Positions 20,605 to 29,186 of a stretch of DNA of 32,056 nucleotides are shown one piece after another. The notes below the pieces were generated by a model, which did not search any database, was not told where the DNA came from, and was given only the letters and a program-made list of their open reading frames with translations. The DNA is taken from the NCBI GenBank assembly GCA_002320555.1, contig DCJV01000057.1:1-32056 (forward strand). Direction: 5' to 3'. Both the position numbers and the translations under genes were made by a program. Every line of letters starts with the position of its first letter. Positions within the stretch are counted from its first letter, which is position 1. The stretch is from Ruminococcaceae bacterium UBA1691. Its GTDB lineage: Bacteria > Bacillota > Clostridia > Oscillospirales > Acutalibacteraceae.

Positions 20605-21963
20605 TTGGAAACTAACTACAATTTCGAAGTATTGTACCATCTGCTACAGACAAACCAGCTCTCCGCCCTGCGCGACGAGCTGGCGGAGATGAATGTCGTC
20701 GATATTGCGGAGTTCATGCAGGAACTCTCGAACGAGGGCATTGCGATCGTCTTCCGGATTCTGCCGAAGGACATCTCGGCGGACGTGTTTTCATACCTTG
20801 ATCCAGAAAATCAATCCCACATTGTGGGGACGATTACGGATAACGAGCTTTCCAATCTGCTTGACGATCTGTTTCTCGACGACACGGTCGACTTCCTGGA
20901 GGAGGTTCCGGCCAATGTCGTCACGCGTGTGCTTGCAAATTCCGATCCGGAGACCCGCACGCTCATCAACCGCTTTTTACAGTATCCGGATAATTCCGCC
21001 GGCAGTATTATGACCATTGAGATGGTGCAGCTGCACGACCGCCTGACGGCAGCAGAGGCGATCGACCGGATCCGCTCCAGCGGGATCGACGATGAAACCG
21101 TGTATACGGCCTACTGTATCGACAATGCCCGGCACCTCGTCGGCACTTTGCCGCTGCACAGGCTCTTATTCGCCCAGGCGGACGCTTTGGTGCGCGATCT
21201 GATGGATGACGACCAGCAGCTCATCTTTGTGACGACCCTCGACGATGAGGAGGATGTTGCGGATCTTGCCCGGAAATACGACCTTTTGAGCGTTCCAGTG
21301 GTCGACAATGAAAAGCGGCTCGTAGGCGTGATCACGATCGACGATATCGTCGACGTCATTGAGGAAAAGAACACGGAAGACTTTGAAAAGATGGCCCTCA
21401 TGCACCCCTCCGGGACGGGCAATGAATACCTGAAAACCGGCGTTTTCCGCCTTGCCGGGAACCGGATCGTCTGGCTGCTGGTGCTGATGATCTCCGGCAC
21501 GTTTACCGGGAAGATCATTGAGAATTATCAAAATATGCTCTCCGTTGTGGTTGGCCTGACCGCCGCCATCCCGATGCTCATGGATACGGGCGGGAATTCC
21601 GGCAACCAGACCTCCACCCTGATCATTCGCGGCCTTGCCTTGGGGGAGATCACGATCAAGGATTATTTTCGCGTCCTTTTTAAGGAGCTGCGCGTAGCGC
21701 TCATCTGCGGGGTCATTCTTGCGGTGGTGAACTTCCTACGGCTGATGATCTTTGGCGGAGCGACCCTGCCGGTCTATCTTGTCATCTGCGCCGCATTGTT
21801 CTGCGCGGTGGTTGCTGCAAAGTGCATCGGCTGTACGCTGCCAATCCTTGCAAAGCTCATCCACCTAGATCCTGCCCTCATGGCCGGGCCGATGATTACG
21901 ACGATCGTCGATGCGCTGACGCTTGCCATTTATTTTGCGCTTGCGCATGCATTCCTGCTGTGA
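20605..21963 (+). CDS. mgtE: Magnesium transporter MgtE
   Basis: The 452-residue protein is a complete MgtE Mg2+ channel. It has a helical N domain (residues 1-135), two CBS domains (about 135-255) and five membrane helices from about residue 287. Family motifs are NSAGSIMT at 130-137 at the start of the CBS region, the pore-region PMLMDTGGNSGNQTST at 323-338, and LDPALMAGPM at 421-430. N and CBS domains close the channel at high Mg2+. I chose the TTG at 20605, which gives METNYNFEVL and follows AAAGGG by about 8 nt; the upstream GTG at 20596 lies within that RBS. A promoter lies 220 bp upstream with a structured leader. A bidirectional terminator follows 17 bp after the stop. Confidence 0.93.
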   Translation: METNYNFEVLYHLLQTNQLSALRDELAEMNVVDIAEFMQELSNEGIAIVFRILPKDISADVFSYLDPENQSHIVGTITDNELSNLLDDLFLDDTVDFLEEVPANVVTRVLANSDPETRTLINRFLQYPDNSAGSIMTIEMVQLHDRLTAAEAIDRIRSSGIDDETVYTAYCIDNARHLVGTLPLHRLLFAQADALVRDLMDDDQQLIFVTTLDDEEDVADLARKYDLLSVPVVDNEKRLVGVITIDDIVDVIEEKNTEDFEKMALMHPSGTGNEYLKTGVFRLAGNRIVWLLVLMISGTFTGKIIENYQNMLSVVVGLTAAIPMLMDTGGNSGNQTSTLIIRGLALGEITIKDYFRVLFKELRVALICGVILAVVNFLRLMIFGGATLPVYLVICAALFCAVVAAKCIGCTLPILAKLIHLDPALMAGPMITTIVDALTLAIYFALAHAFLL

Positions 21964-21980
21964 GGTATAAAAATAAAAAG

Positions 21981-22036
21981 CGCCCTGTGCATTTCCATTC
22001 CGCATCGAAACGGAAATGCACAGGGCGTTTTGCTTT
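21981..22036. terminator. Bidirectional terminator between mgtE and the sialidase-like gene
   Basis: Perfect 16-bp stem (21981-21996 and 22012-22027) with a 15-nt loop. A T-rich tail (TTTGCTTTT) follows on the plus strand, and on the minus strand CTTTTTATTTTTATA. It should end both mgtE and the long minus-strand operon. The stretch 22037-22168 contains only an imperfect inverted repeat near 22120-22140 (CCCGGC...GCCGGG) without a U tract. Confidence 0.88.
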
Positions 22037-22168
22037 TATGATTCTCTGTATCCAGAAGCTTTGCTGCGTTTACAAATATGCCTTTTACAATTCGCCTGAC
22101 CATAGGTAGATGGCAGCTTCCCGGCTTTTTAAAGGCCGGGCGCTGTCGAAGAGGCTCAATACGGCCGG

Positions 22169-23461
22169 TTATCGGCTGACGCCGGCCAGCCGGTCGGTCA
22201 GGGACAGATCGATCCGCCGGGAGGCGATATAAGTGCGCAGCGTTTTTTGCCCCTTTTCGTCCATACAGGTGTCCCCGAAGCGGCCGTAGGTGCAGGTGAA
22301 AATCGTTCCGTCCTCCAGCACGACGTTTCCGCAATAGCCCGTGTCGCCGTTTGCAACGATATTGGGGCCGCCCTGATCGTCGAGGTAAGTGTGTGCGATC
22401 TTCATGCGGTATTGGCCCTCGCGGCCCTGTTTCAAATCATCATAGGAGCCGACCCAGGCGATCCAGCCCTCACTGTACCAGCCGCGTTTTTCATGGCCCT
22501 TTTCCCGATGGAGGCGGTTCTTCTCCGGGCTGCGCTCAATGGAGCGGAAGGTGATAAATAGCCGCCCATCCTTCGTCCATTCCGCCTTGTGCCGCTCGCC
22601 GTTGAGGGCTGCAGGCAGTTCACACGGAGCAGACCAGGTTTTCCCCTCGTCTTGAGAGAAGGAGATGAGGGAATTCACCTTCTTCGTCTGGCTGCGGGTG
22701 ATCAGGCAGAGCTCGTCGCCCTGTCCGCCCTTGGAGCGCAGCATTTCCACCTCGCACATCTTGGAGCCCTTTTCAATCGTGCGGTGGGCCGCAAAATAGG
22801 GCGTGGGTACGCTCCAATGCATGCGGCCGTTTTCGTCAAAGGTCAGGATCGTCTTATAATTGACAAAGTGCTTATCGTGGAAGATGCCCATCCATTTGTC
22901 AACGAACCGGCCGTTCTCCTTCAAGCGTGTCAGCGCGCTCATCGCAACGATGGGAACGACGGGATGGGAGCTATTTTTATCGTAAAACGTTTCAAATTCG
23001 CTCCAGGTTTTGCCCTCGTCCGAAGAGAGGGAGCAGTTGAAGCCGCCCGGTCCCTTATCCCGAGGCCAGTCGGAATTTGCGGAGATCAGGATCATCTGAT
23101 CCGGTTTCTGCGCATCTGTGAATTCCAGACGGTAGACGGTAGGCGTCTCACGGGAGCGTTCCCAGCTCTTTGGGGTGTTTTCAAGGGCGCGCCAGGTCCG
23201 CCCGCCGTCCGCGCTCACCCTGCCCAGCACTGCGCCGCGTCCGTGGCCGGCGGGATAGAAGGTGAGGATTTCCCCTGTTTTGCACAGTATGGAGTCCGGG
23301 TGGCCAAGATACGGCTTACTGTCGTCGATTGTGACGAGAGGCTCGATGCCCGCCGCCTCTGCGCTCAGGTCGACCTGCGGGATACTGTAATCGCTGCCCG
23401 CGCTGCGTACAATCGGAATGCCGAAAACCCGGCGGGAAGCCAATTGCTGATTGCTCATCAT
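22169..23461 (-). CDS. Sialidase-superfamily protein (BNR/Asp-box), cytoplasmic
   Basis: The 430-residue protein has the six-bladed propeller signs of sialidases. Three Asp-boxes are visible: SADGGRTW at 83-90, SSDEGKTW at 146-153 and SQDEGKTW at 269-276. Glu and Tyr are present in GYCGNVVLEDG and TYGRFGDT near the end. The N-terminal GIPIVRSAG resembles, but does not exactly match, the (F/Y)RIP motif of true sialidases, so substrate is uncertain. There is no signal peptide. The gene begins 24 bp after rnfB on the same strand with AAAGG nearby, so it is probably read with the Rnf operon, an unexpected partner. Both ATGs at 23461 and 23458 are possible starts. Confidence 0.75.
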   Translation of the reverse strand: MMSNQQLASRRVFGIPIVRSAGSDYSIPQVDLSAEAAGIEPLVTIDDSKPYLGHPDSILCKTGEILTFYPAGHGRGAVLGRVSADGGRTWRALENTPKSWERSRETPTVYRLEFTDAQKPDQMILISANSDWPRDKGPGGFNCSLSSDEGKTWSEFETFYDKNSSHPVVPIVAMSALTRLKENGRFVDKWMGIFHDKHFVNYKTILTFDENGRMHWSVPTPYFAAHRTIEKGSKMCEVEMLRSKGGQGDELCLITRSQTKKVNSLISFSQDEGKTWSAPCELPAALNGERHKAEWTKDGRLFITFRSIERSPEKNRLHREKGHEKRGWYSEGWIAWVGSYDDLKQGREGQYRMKIAHTYLDDQGGPNIVANGDTGYCGNVVLEDGTIFTCTYGRFGDTCMDEKGQKTLRTYIASRRIDLSLTDRLAGVSR

Positions 23462-23485
23462 TTCTCTGCCTTTCTGAAAGTGGAT

Positions 23486-24310
23486 TTATGCCTGTTCGGG
23501 GTGCGCCGCGTCAAGCTGAAAGAGGTGGATGCACTTCGACGGACATACCTCGGCGCATTTGCCGCAGGCAACACATTTGTCTGTGTCGATGGAAGCGAGA
23601 TTGTTTTGGACTGTGACCGCGCCGTATTCACATGCCTTTACGCAGCGCATGCAGCCGATGCAGGCCGCCTTGCAGGCCTTTCTGGCAGGGCCGCCCTTAT
23701 CTGTGTTATGGCACATGACGGCGGCCTTCCGCTCATGCAGGGGCATGAGCGTGATCAGATGCTTGGGGCAGGTCTTGATACACATCTTGCAGGCACGGCA
23801 CAAAAGCGGGTCGACCTGCGCGACGCCCTCACAGATTGTGATAGCGTCGTACGGGCAGACCTCGGCGCAGTCCCCATAGCCCAGGCAGCCATAGCTGCAC
23901 TGCGAAGAGCCGCCGAAGAGCTGGGAGGCCATTTTGCAGCTCTGTACGCCGGAATATTCAAATTTTTGGCCGGTATTCGTATGATTGCCGCGGCACAGGA
24001 CCGTGGCGGCGACGGGGACGACGTTCCCCACAGAAAGGCCGAGAATCGATGCGACCTCCTTTGCAGCCGCGTTTCCGCCGGGCGCGCAAAGGGCCGTATC
24101 CGTGGTTTTGCCTTCGGAGAGCGCCTTTGCATAGCCCGCGCAGCCGGAGAAGCCGCATGCGCCGCAGTTTGCGCCTGGCAATACGGCTTCGAGCGCTTCC
24201 GCCTTTTCATCCACAGGGACTGCCATCACGATCGATGCGACCGCAAGGCCGAGCCCCGCCAGCAGGCCGATGGCGGAAACAATCAGAACAGAGAGTAAAA
24301 TAGGATTCAT
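23486..24310 (-). CDS. rnfB: Rnf complex subunit B (iron-sulfur protein)
   Basis: The 274-residue protein has an N-terminal membrane anchor (about residues 5-30), then the RnfB domain with GANCGACGFSGC (Cys49, 52, 57, 75). Several ferredoxin-like clusters follow: Cys138/142/148/152, Cys171/174/177/181, Cys217/220/223/227 and Cys246/249/252/256. RnfB is the likely entry point for electrons from reduced ferredoxin on the cytoplasmic side. AAAGGA lies 10 nt before the ATG. It is the last rnf gene in the order CDGEAB that is usual for Clostridia, 23 bp after rnfA. The number of Cys sets fits the multi-cluster RnfB of anaerobes. Confidence 0.95.
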   Translation of the reverse strand: MNPILLSVLIVSAIGLLAGLGLAVASIVMAVPVDEKAEALEAVLPGANCGACGFSGCAGYAKALSEGKTTDTALCAPGGNAAAKEVASILGLSVGNVVPVAATVLCRGNHTNTGQKFEYSGVQSCKMASQLFGGSSQCSYGCLGYGDCAEVCPYDAITICEGVAQVDPLLCRACKMCIKTCPKHLITLMPLHERKAAVMCHNTDKGGPARKACKAACIGCMRCVKACEYGAVTVQNNLASIDTDKCVACGKCAEVCPSKCIHLFQLDAAHPEQA

Positions 24311-24333
24311 TTGATAACCATCCTTTCCGCCCT

Positions 24334-24924
24334 TTAATGGAACATGCCTTCCACGATGCCCGTAAAGCCTAAAAAGGAGACGGACACGAGGGATGCTGCT
24401 ACCAAGGTGATCGGAAGCCCCTGCAAGAATTTTGGTACCTCACAGGACTCCAGCCGCTCGCGTACGCCCGCAAAGAGCACCATGGCAAGCATGAAGCCGA
24501 GGCCCGCGCCGAGGGAGTTTACGATGGACTGCCAGAAGCCATAGCCCTTATCGATATTGAGCAGCACCACGCCCAGCACGGCGCAATTGGTCGTGATCAG
24601 CGGCAGATAGATACCCAGGGAATTGTAAAGCGCGGGCAAAAACTTTTTCAGCGTGATTTCCACGAGCTGCACGAGCGCCGCGATGACGAGGATGAAGACG
24701 AGCGTCTGGAGATATTCCAGCCCGTTTTTGACCAGCAGGAACTGATTGATCGGATAGGTGACGGCGGTCGAGAGCACCATGACGAAGATGACAGCCGCGC
24801 TCATGCCGACCGCTGTATTGAGCTTTTTGGAAACGCCGAGGAAGGGACAGATGCCCAGGAATTTGGAGAGGACGAAGTTTTCCGTCAGGATTCCCGTCAG
24901 AAGGATGGCAAGAAAGAGTTTCAT
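24334..24924 (-). CDS. rnfA: Rnf complex subunit A
   Basis: The 196-residue protein is very hydrophobic with six predicted membrane helices. Features are TENFVLSKFLGICPFLGVS (Cys26) and LPLITTNCAVLGV (Cys114). In Rnf/Nqr complexes these Cys pairs of RnfA and RnfE hold an iron-sulfur cluster within the membrane. With RnfE it forms the inverted-repeat core through which electrons cross the membrane. The ATG overlaps the rnfE stop (ATGA) and follows GGAGG by about 10 nt. Length is typical. Confidence 0.95.
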   Translation of the reverse strand: MKLFLAILLTGILTENFVLSKFLGICPFLGVSKKLNTAVGMSAAVIFVMVLSTAVTYPINQFLLVKNGLEYLQTLVFILVIAALVQLVEITLKKFLPALYNSLGIYLPLITTNCAVLGVVLLNIDKGYGFWQSIVNSLGAGLGFMLAMVLFAGVRERLESCEVPKFLQGLPITLVAASLVSVSFLGFTGIVEGMFH

Positions 24925-25625
24925 TTTGTCTCAGCCTCCTTCGTTTCCGCTTTTTCGCAGTTGACGCGCGCGCAGGCATCCGCCATGGGGCAGGAGCCGC
25001 AGTTGAGTGTTGCCTTGGGCTTGCCTTTGCGCTCGGCAAGCCGGTTCGCGCAGGCGATGAGCATGCCGAATACGAAGAAGCCGCCGGGCGGCAGGATGAA
25101 GATGATCATCGGCGCGATGGCGCCGGGGATGATCTGATGGCCCAGCAGCGTGCCCGCGCCGAGCAGCTCGCGGATCGCGCCCATGGCGAGCAGGGCCGCC
25201 GTGAAGCCGACGCCCATACCCAGGCCGTCAAGCGCTGAAGCGAGAACCGGATTCTTGCCGGCAAAGGCCTCCGCCCGGCCGAGGATGATGCAGTTGACGA
25301 CGATCAGAGGAAGGTACACGCCCAATTGCTCGTCAATCTGCGGCAAGAACGCTTTCACAAGCATCTGCACGATCGTCACAAAAGAGGCGATGACCACGAT
25401 ATAACAGGGGATACGCACCTTGGAGGGGATCACCTTGCGCAGGGCGGAGATGACGATATTGGAGCAGACCAGCACGATCAGCGCCGCCGCGCCCATGCCC
25501 AGCGCACTCTCCACAGAGGTGGTGACCGCCAGAGTCGGGCAGGTGCCGAGCACGAGGCGCAGCACCGGATTTTCTTTGATCAGGCCTTTGGTAAATTCTT
25601 TGCCGAGGCTTTTTTTCTCAGCCAT
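24921..25625 (-). CDS. rnfE: Rnf complex subunit E with Cys-rich C-terminal tail
   Basis: The 234-residue protein is the membrane partner of RnfA, with GTCPTLAVT (Cys29) and LIVVNCIILGRAEAFA (Cys112) as counterparts of the RnfA Cys pair. Six helices are expected to about residue 195. The last 40 residues form a charged tail with Cys209, Cys212, Cys218 and Cys223 (CX2CX5CX4C), which could bind a metal or an iron-sulfur cluster on the cytoplasmic side. I chose the ATG at 25625 with GGAGGTG 7 nt upstream. It overlaps the rnfG stop by 8 nt. Confidence 0.93.
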   Translation of the reverse strand: MAEKKSLGKEFTKGLIKENPVLRLVLGTCPTLAVTTSVESALGMGAAALIVLVCSNIVISALRKVIPSKVRIPCYIVVIASFVTIVQMLVKAFLPQIDEQLGVYLPLIVVNCIILGRAEAFAGKNPVLASALDGLGMGVGFTAALLAMGAIRELLGAGTLLGHQIIPGAIAPMIIFILPPGGFFVFGMLIACANRLAERKGKPKATLNCGSCPMADACARVNCEKAETKEAETK

Positions 25626-26202
25626 TTGCCACACCTCCAGTCACCTGTGTATAGAGCTCGAGCGCGATATTGACCGCGTCCGTCACCGCTTTGGAGGTGA
25701 TGGTTGCGCCGGTCAGCGCCTGAATTTCATCGTCGCCCGGATTGCTTTTGGCAACATTGATCTTGCCGCTTTTGCCTTTGAATTGATCACGGAAGGATTC
25801 ATTTTTCGCATTCATGCCGAGCCCGGCCGTCTCGTTGAGGGTGAGCGTCTGGATGCCAGTCACAGCGCCTTTTAAGTCGACCCCGGTCATAATTTCGACC
25901 GCGCCGCCGTAGCCCTTGCTCTGCGTGGTGAAGACGTAGCCGACAACCTGATCTCCATTGAGCCCTTCGTAATAGGTATAGTCCGTGCCGCCGAGCTTCA
26001 CGGTTTTTGCATCGCTGAAGCTTTTTGCACAGCTGAGGACCGTCTGGCGGGTTTCAGCGGCGGTTTTCGCTGCAAGCTCCGCGATCATAGGGGATGTCAC
26101 TTGATTCGTCAACGCAAGCAGCACCGTAGATACCACGCAGATGACGAAAAGGGACACCGTGGGAATCAGGATCGCCTTCCAGAGGTTCTTCTCCTTTTTC
26201 AT
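25618..26202 (-). CDS. rnfG: Rnf complex subunit G (FMN-binding)
   Basis: The 194-residue protein has one N-terminal membrane helix (about residues 10-31) and an outward FMN-binding domain. The flavinylation motif is ALTGATITS with Thr167 as the expected FMN attachment site, added by ApbE, whose gene starts the same operon. A GYGG...MTGVDLKGAVTG segment and ETAGLG are also typical. The ATG overlaps the rnfD stop (ATGA). Its length is normal. Confidence 0.95.
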   Translation of the reverse strand: MKKEKNLWKAILIPTVSLFVICVVSTVLLALTNQVTSPMIAELAAKTAAETRQTVLSCAKSFSDAKTVKLGGTDYTYYEGLNGDQVVGYVFTTQSKGYGGAVEIMTGVDLKGAVTGIQTLTLNETAGLGMNAKNESFRDQFKGKSGKINVAKSNPGDDEIQALTGATITSKAVTDAVNIALELYTQVTGGVANG

Positions 26203-27239
26203 GCGCCTGCCTCCTTTTTCCGTTTTTCGGCTTTGCCCTTCTCCTTCGGCTCCTTGACGCTTCCGAAGGGCTTGGGCGTTGTCAGCCGCTCAATATGCGG
26301 CACAAGAATATTCATGATGATAATCGAGAAGGAAACGCCCTCCGGCAGGCTGCCGAACAGACGAATCAGCGCAGTCAGGATGCCGCAGCCCACGCCATAG
26401 ATCAATTTTCCCTTGAAATTAATCGGGGAAGTCGTATAGTCCGTTGCCATGAAGATCGCGCCCAGCAGCAGGCCGCCGCCGAGGATTTCATAGGCTACGA
26501 AGGAGAGGCTCCCCTTCCCGGCGATCAGCATGATAGCTGCCACTGTGCCAATGTAGGTTAGCGGAATCGCAGGGGAGATGACGCGGCGGATCAGCAGATA
26601 AAGAAAGCCGAGAAGCAGCGCCAGTGCGCATACCTCGCCAAGGCAACCCTGCCGCTGCCCGATGAACATCTGCCACAGCGAGGGGAGGGCCGTATGGGTG
26701 GAAAAGGCAGAGGCGGATACGTCACCGGCTGTAAACATGGAGGCAATCGAAGCGAGTGGGGATGCGGTGGTGACCGCCTGTACGCCCCGCCATGCAAAGG
26801 GCTGCACCCAGGTGGACATCATCGTCGGAAAGGAGGCCATCAGGACGATGCGGCCGACCAGTGCGGGATTGACGAAATTCTGCCCGATGCCGCCGAAGAA
26901 CTGTTTGACCACGACGATCGCCACAACGCTGCCGATCGCGGCAACCCACAGCGGGATGGTGGCGGGCAGGTTAAAGGCGAGGAGAATACCCGTGACAATG
27001 GCGCTCAGATCGCCCAGCGTGCTAGGGCGCTTCATGATCTTGCGGCTTAAAAATTCGCTGAGCATGCAGGTCAGCACCGTCGTCGCCGTGATGAGCAGCG
27101 TACGCGGCCCGAAGAGCCAGACGCTTGCCGCGAGGGCGGGGATCAGGGAGATGATCACATCGAGCATGATTCCCGTGGTGGTTTCCGCCGAGCGTACATG
27201 CGGCGACGCGCTGACGGTCAGTTTTTGTTTTAAGCTCAT
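26199..27239 (-). CDS. rnfD: Rnf complex subunit D
   Basis: The 346-residue membrane protein resembles NqrB/RnfD, with about ten helices, the conserved GGIGQNFVNPALVGR at 116-130 and a late GGGLLLGAIFMATDY. The flavin-attachment region reads AVTTASPLAS at 155-164. The usual final Thr of the (S/T)GAT/TAT motif is here Ser160. FMN may thus be bound through Ser, or not covalently. The C-terminal 30 residues are Lys/Glu-rich and extend into the cytoplasm. The ATG overlaps the rnfC stop (ATGA). Confidence 0.95.
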   Translation of the reverse strand: MSLKQKLTVSASPHVRSAETTTGIMLDVIISLIPALAASVWLFGPRTLLITATTVLTCMLSEFLSRKIMKRPSTLGDLSAIVTGILLAFNLPATIPLWVAAIGSVVAIVVVKQFFGGIGQNFVNPALVGRIVLMASFPTMMSTWVQPFAWRGVQAVTTASPLASIASMFTAGDVSASAFSTHTALPSLWQMFIGQRQGCLGEVCALALLLGFLYLLIRRVISPAIPLTYIGTVAAIMLIAGKGSLSFVAYEILGGGLLLGAIFMATDYTTSPINFKGKLIYGVGCGILTALIRLFGSLPEGVSFSIIIMNILVPHIERLTTPKPFGSVKEPKEKGKAEKRKKEAGA

Positions 27240-28591
27240 TTCTTCTGTTCACCTGCTTCCCTAACAACTGATTTCGCGAGCCTCATATACTGGACGAGCG
27301 GCCGCCCCGACGGGCAGGCGTAAGCGCAGCTGCCGCACTCCATGCAGACATTCACGCCGATGCGTGTAAGGCTCTCTGCGTCCCTGACGCGCGCATAGCG
27401 TTCGATGAGCGTGGGCATCAGGCTCATCGGGCAGACCTGGACGCACCGCCCGCACCGGATGCAGGCGCGCTCCTTCTTAATATGATAAGAATTGCTTGCG
27501 AAGGCCAGAATCGCATTATTCTGCTTTAAGATCGGCAGGCTGTCGTCCGCAAGGGCGATGCCCATCATCGGCCCGCCCATGAGGAGCTTATAAACATCCG
27601 TTTTGTAGCCGCCGCAGAAGTCGATGACGTCTGTAATCCGGGTGCCGATGGGCAGGCGGATATTTTTTGGATCACTGATGGCAGAGCCATCCACGGTGAT
27701 CGAACGGGAGACGAACGGCTTGCCGGACTTTAAGTAACGGGAGATGAAGGCAACGCTGCCCACATTCATCACGATGCACCCCACGTCCGCCGGAAGCTTC
27801 CCGGGCGGGATACGGCGGCCCGTGGCGGACTGTACCATCATTTTTTCCGCGCCCTGGGGATAGAGGGATTTGAGCGCCATGAGCCGGACGTGGTCGCCGA
27901 TATCGTTGCTGTTTTCCGCGATCCGGTTGAGCACCTCAAAGGCGGTGGGCTTATTGTCCTCCACGGCGATGATGACATTTTGGATACCGAGGATTTCCTT
28001 GATGGTAAAGATGCCGGACATGATGTCCCAGGAGTTATCGATGCATTCCCGGTAGTCGACGGTGATGAACGGCTCGCATTCCGCGGCGTTGACGACGAGC
28101 GTGTCGATATGCTTATCCGGCATCACGCGCAGCTTTGCGTGCGTCGGAAAGCCTGCGCCACCCATGCCGACAAGGCCGGATGCGCGCACGGCGCGCAGGA
28201 AATCCTCCCGGTTCTGCACTTTTGGCGGCTCGACGCCCTCAAAGAGGCGCATTTCCCCATCGGATTCGATCGTCACGCTCTGCACACGCGCCCCGGAGGG
28301 CAGCGTGCATTCACCAATGGCCGATACCTTGCCGGAGATCGAGGCGTGAATCGGCGCGCTGATAAATTTGTCGCTATCTCCGATGACCTGCCCCACAGCG
28401 ACAGCGTCGCCCACCTTGACAGTCGGCGTGCACGGTGCGCCGATATGCTGCTGCATTGGCAATACAACAGATTCCGGAGAGGGCATACGCACAGGCTCCA
28501 TATCGGCCGTGTTCTTATTGTGTGATACGCTCACGCCGCCGCGCGGCTTGCGCACCGCTGTGAGCACGCCTTTCATTTTTTCTGGTTTCAT
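27236..28591 (-). CDS. rnfC: Rnf complex subunit C (NADH/flavin/iron-sulfur)
   Basis: The 451-residue soluble subunit reacts with NAD+. It has an N-terminal barrel-sandwich-like part (HIGAPCTPTVKVGDAV), the Gly-rich nucleotide segment ASGLVGMGGAGFPTHAKL at about 133-150, AAECEPFITVD, and two ferredoxin clusters near the C-terminus, Cys377/380/383/387 and Cys416/419/422/426. This matches clostridial RnfC. The ATG at 28591 follows AAGGGG by 8 nt. It lies 30 bp after the Gx transporter gene, in the same direction. Confidence 0.95.
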   Translation of the reverse strand: MKPEKMKGVLTAVRKPRGGVSVSHNKNTADMEPVRMPSPESVVLPMQQHIGAPCTPTVKVGDAVAVGQVIGDSDKFISAPIHASISGKVSAIGECTLPSGARVQSVTIESDGEMRLFEGVEPPKVQNREDFLRAVRASGLVGMGGAGFPTHAKLRVMPDKHIDTLVVNAAECEPFITVDYRECIDNSWDIMSGIFTIKEILGIQNVIIAVEDNKPTAFEVLNRIAENSNDIGDHVRLMALKSLYPQGAEKMMVQSATGRRIPPGKLPADVGCIVMNVGSVAFISRYLKSGKPFVSRSITVDGSAISDPKNIRLPIGTRITDVIDFCGGYKTDVYKLLMGGPMMGIALADDSLPILKQNNAILAFASNSYHIKKERACIRCGRCVQVCPMSLMPTLIERYARVRDAESLTRIGVNVCMECGSCAYACPSGRPLVQYMRLAKSVVREAGEQKK

Positions 28592-28621
28592 CTGGTCAAC
28601 CCCTTGTTATCAAGCTGTGAT

Positions 28622-29158
28622 TTATCTGGAATGAGATGGAAAGATCTGATTGAGATAGGGAGCTACTGCTCCATATACCGCGCCTGTGACGATTCCCGTC
28701 AGCAGGGCAAATAGGAGCAGCAGCGGCGCGTAGCCGAAGATGGCCTTCGTGCCGGTCAGCACCCAGGAGGCGAGTAACTGGCCGAGATTGTGTGCGATCG
28801 CACATAGAATGCCTGTGCCGACCGCACCGAAGGGATTGCGCTTCCCGCGCAGCAGAAGAAGCATGACGGTCATACTCAGAAGCCCGCCCGCAATGCTCAT
28901 GAAAAAGGCGGTCCCCCCGCGCGTGAGTCCCGCAAAGCCTGCCTTGAGCAGCGTGATGGAAAAAGCACCGGCAAAGCCAAGCTGGGAAGCGGCGGCCATC
29001 GTGGCGATATTGGAGAAGCCGGGCTTTGCACCGGGCGGAAGGCCCGGAAGGCCCGGAATGAGATTTTCGAGGAAGGATAACGCGAGCGCAGCCGCACCGA
29101 GCATGCCGAGTAGCGCTGTTTTTCGTGTGTGCGGGCTGAGGTTGGGTCTGCCAGTCAT
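28622..29158 (-). CDS. Gx transporter family membrane protein
   Basis: The 178-residue protein has about five membrane helices and is rich in Gly, Ala and Leu. It matches the Gx transporter family (formerly linked to heptaprenyl diphosphate synthase component I). Landmarks are ALSFLENLIPGLPGLPPGAK and GFSNIATMAAAS near the N-terminus and AIAHNLGQLLASW in the second half. The function is not known; genes of this family often lie beside NusG-II and ApbE genes in flavinylation loci, so a flavin-precursor or quinone-related role has been suggested (inference). I chose ATG 29158, with AAAGGCGGAG upstream, over ATG 29182 without a site. Confidence 0.8.
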   Translation of the reverse strand: MTGRPNLSPHTRKTALLGMLGAAALALSFLENLIPGLPGLPPGAKPGFSNIATMAAASQLGFAGAFSITLLKAGFAGLTRGGTAFFMSIAGGLLSMTVMLLLLRGKRNPFGAVGTGILCAIAHNLGQLLASWVLTGTKAIFGYAPLLLLFALLTGIVTGAVYGAVAPYLNQIFPSHSR

Positions 29159-29186
29159 GGATCGGTTCTCCGCCTTTCGCATAAGC

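Noticed and set aside
22117..22142. Terminator after the sialidase-like gene at the CCCGGC/GCCGGG inverted repeat
   Set aside because: The stem is short and has no U tract in either direction. The bidirectional terminator at 21981-22036 is a much better end for this operon.
22589..24298. 569-codon plus-strand open frame across the sialidase-like and rnfB genes
   Set aside because: It covers two well-supported minus-strand genes and has no RBS or recognisable domain. Long antisense frames are expected at this GC content.
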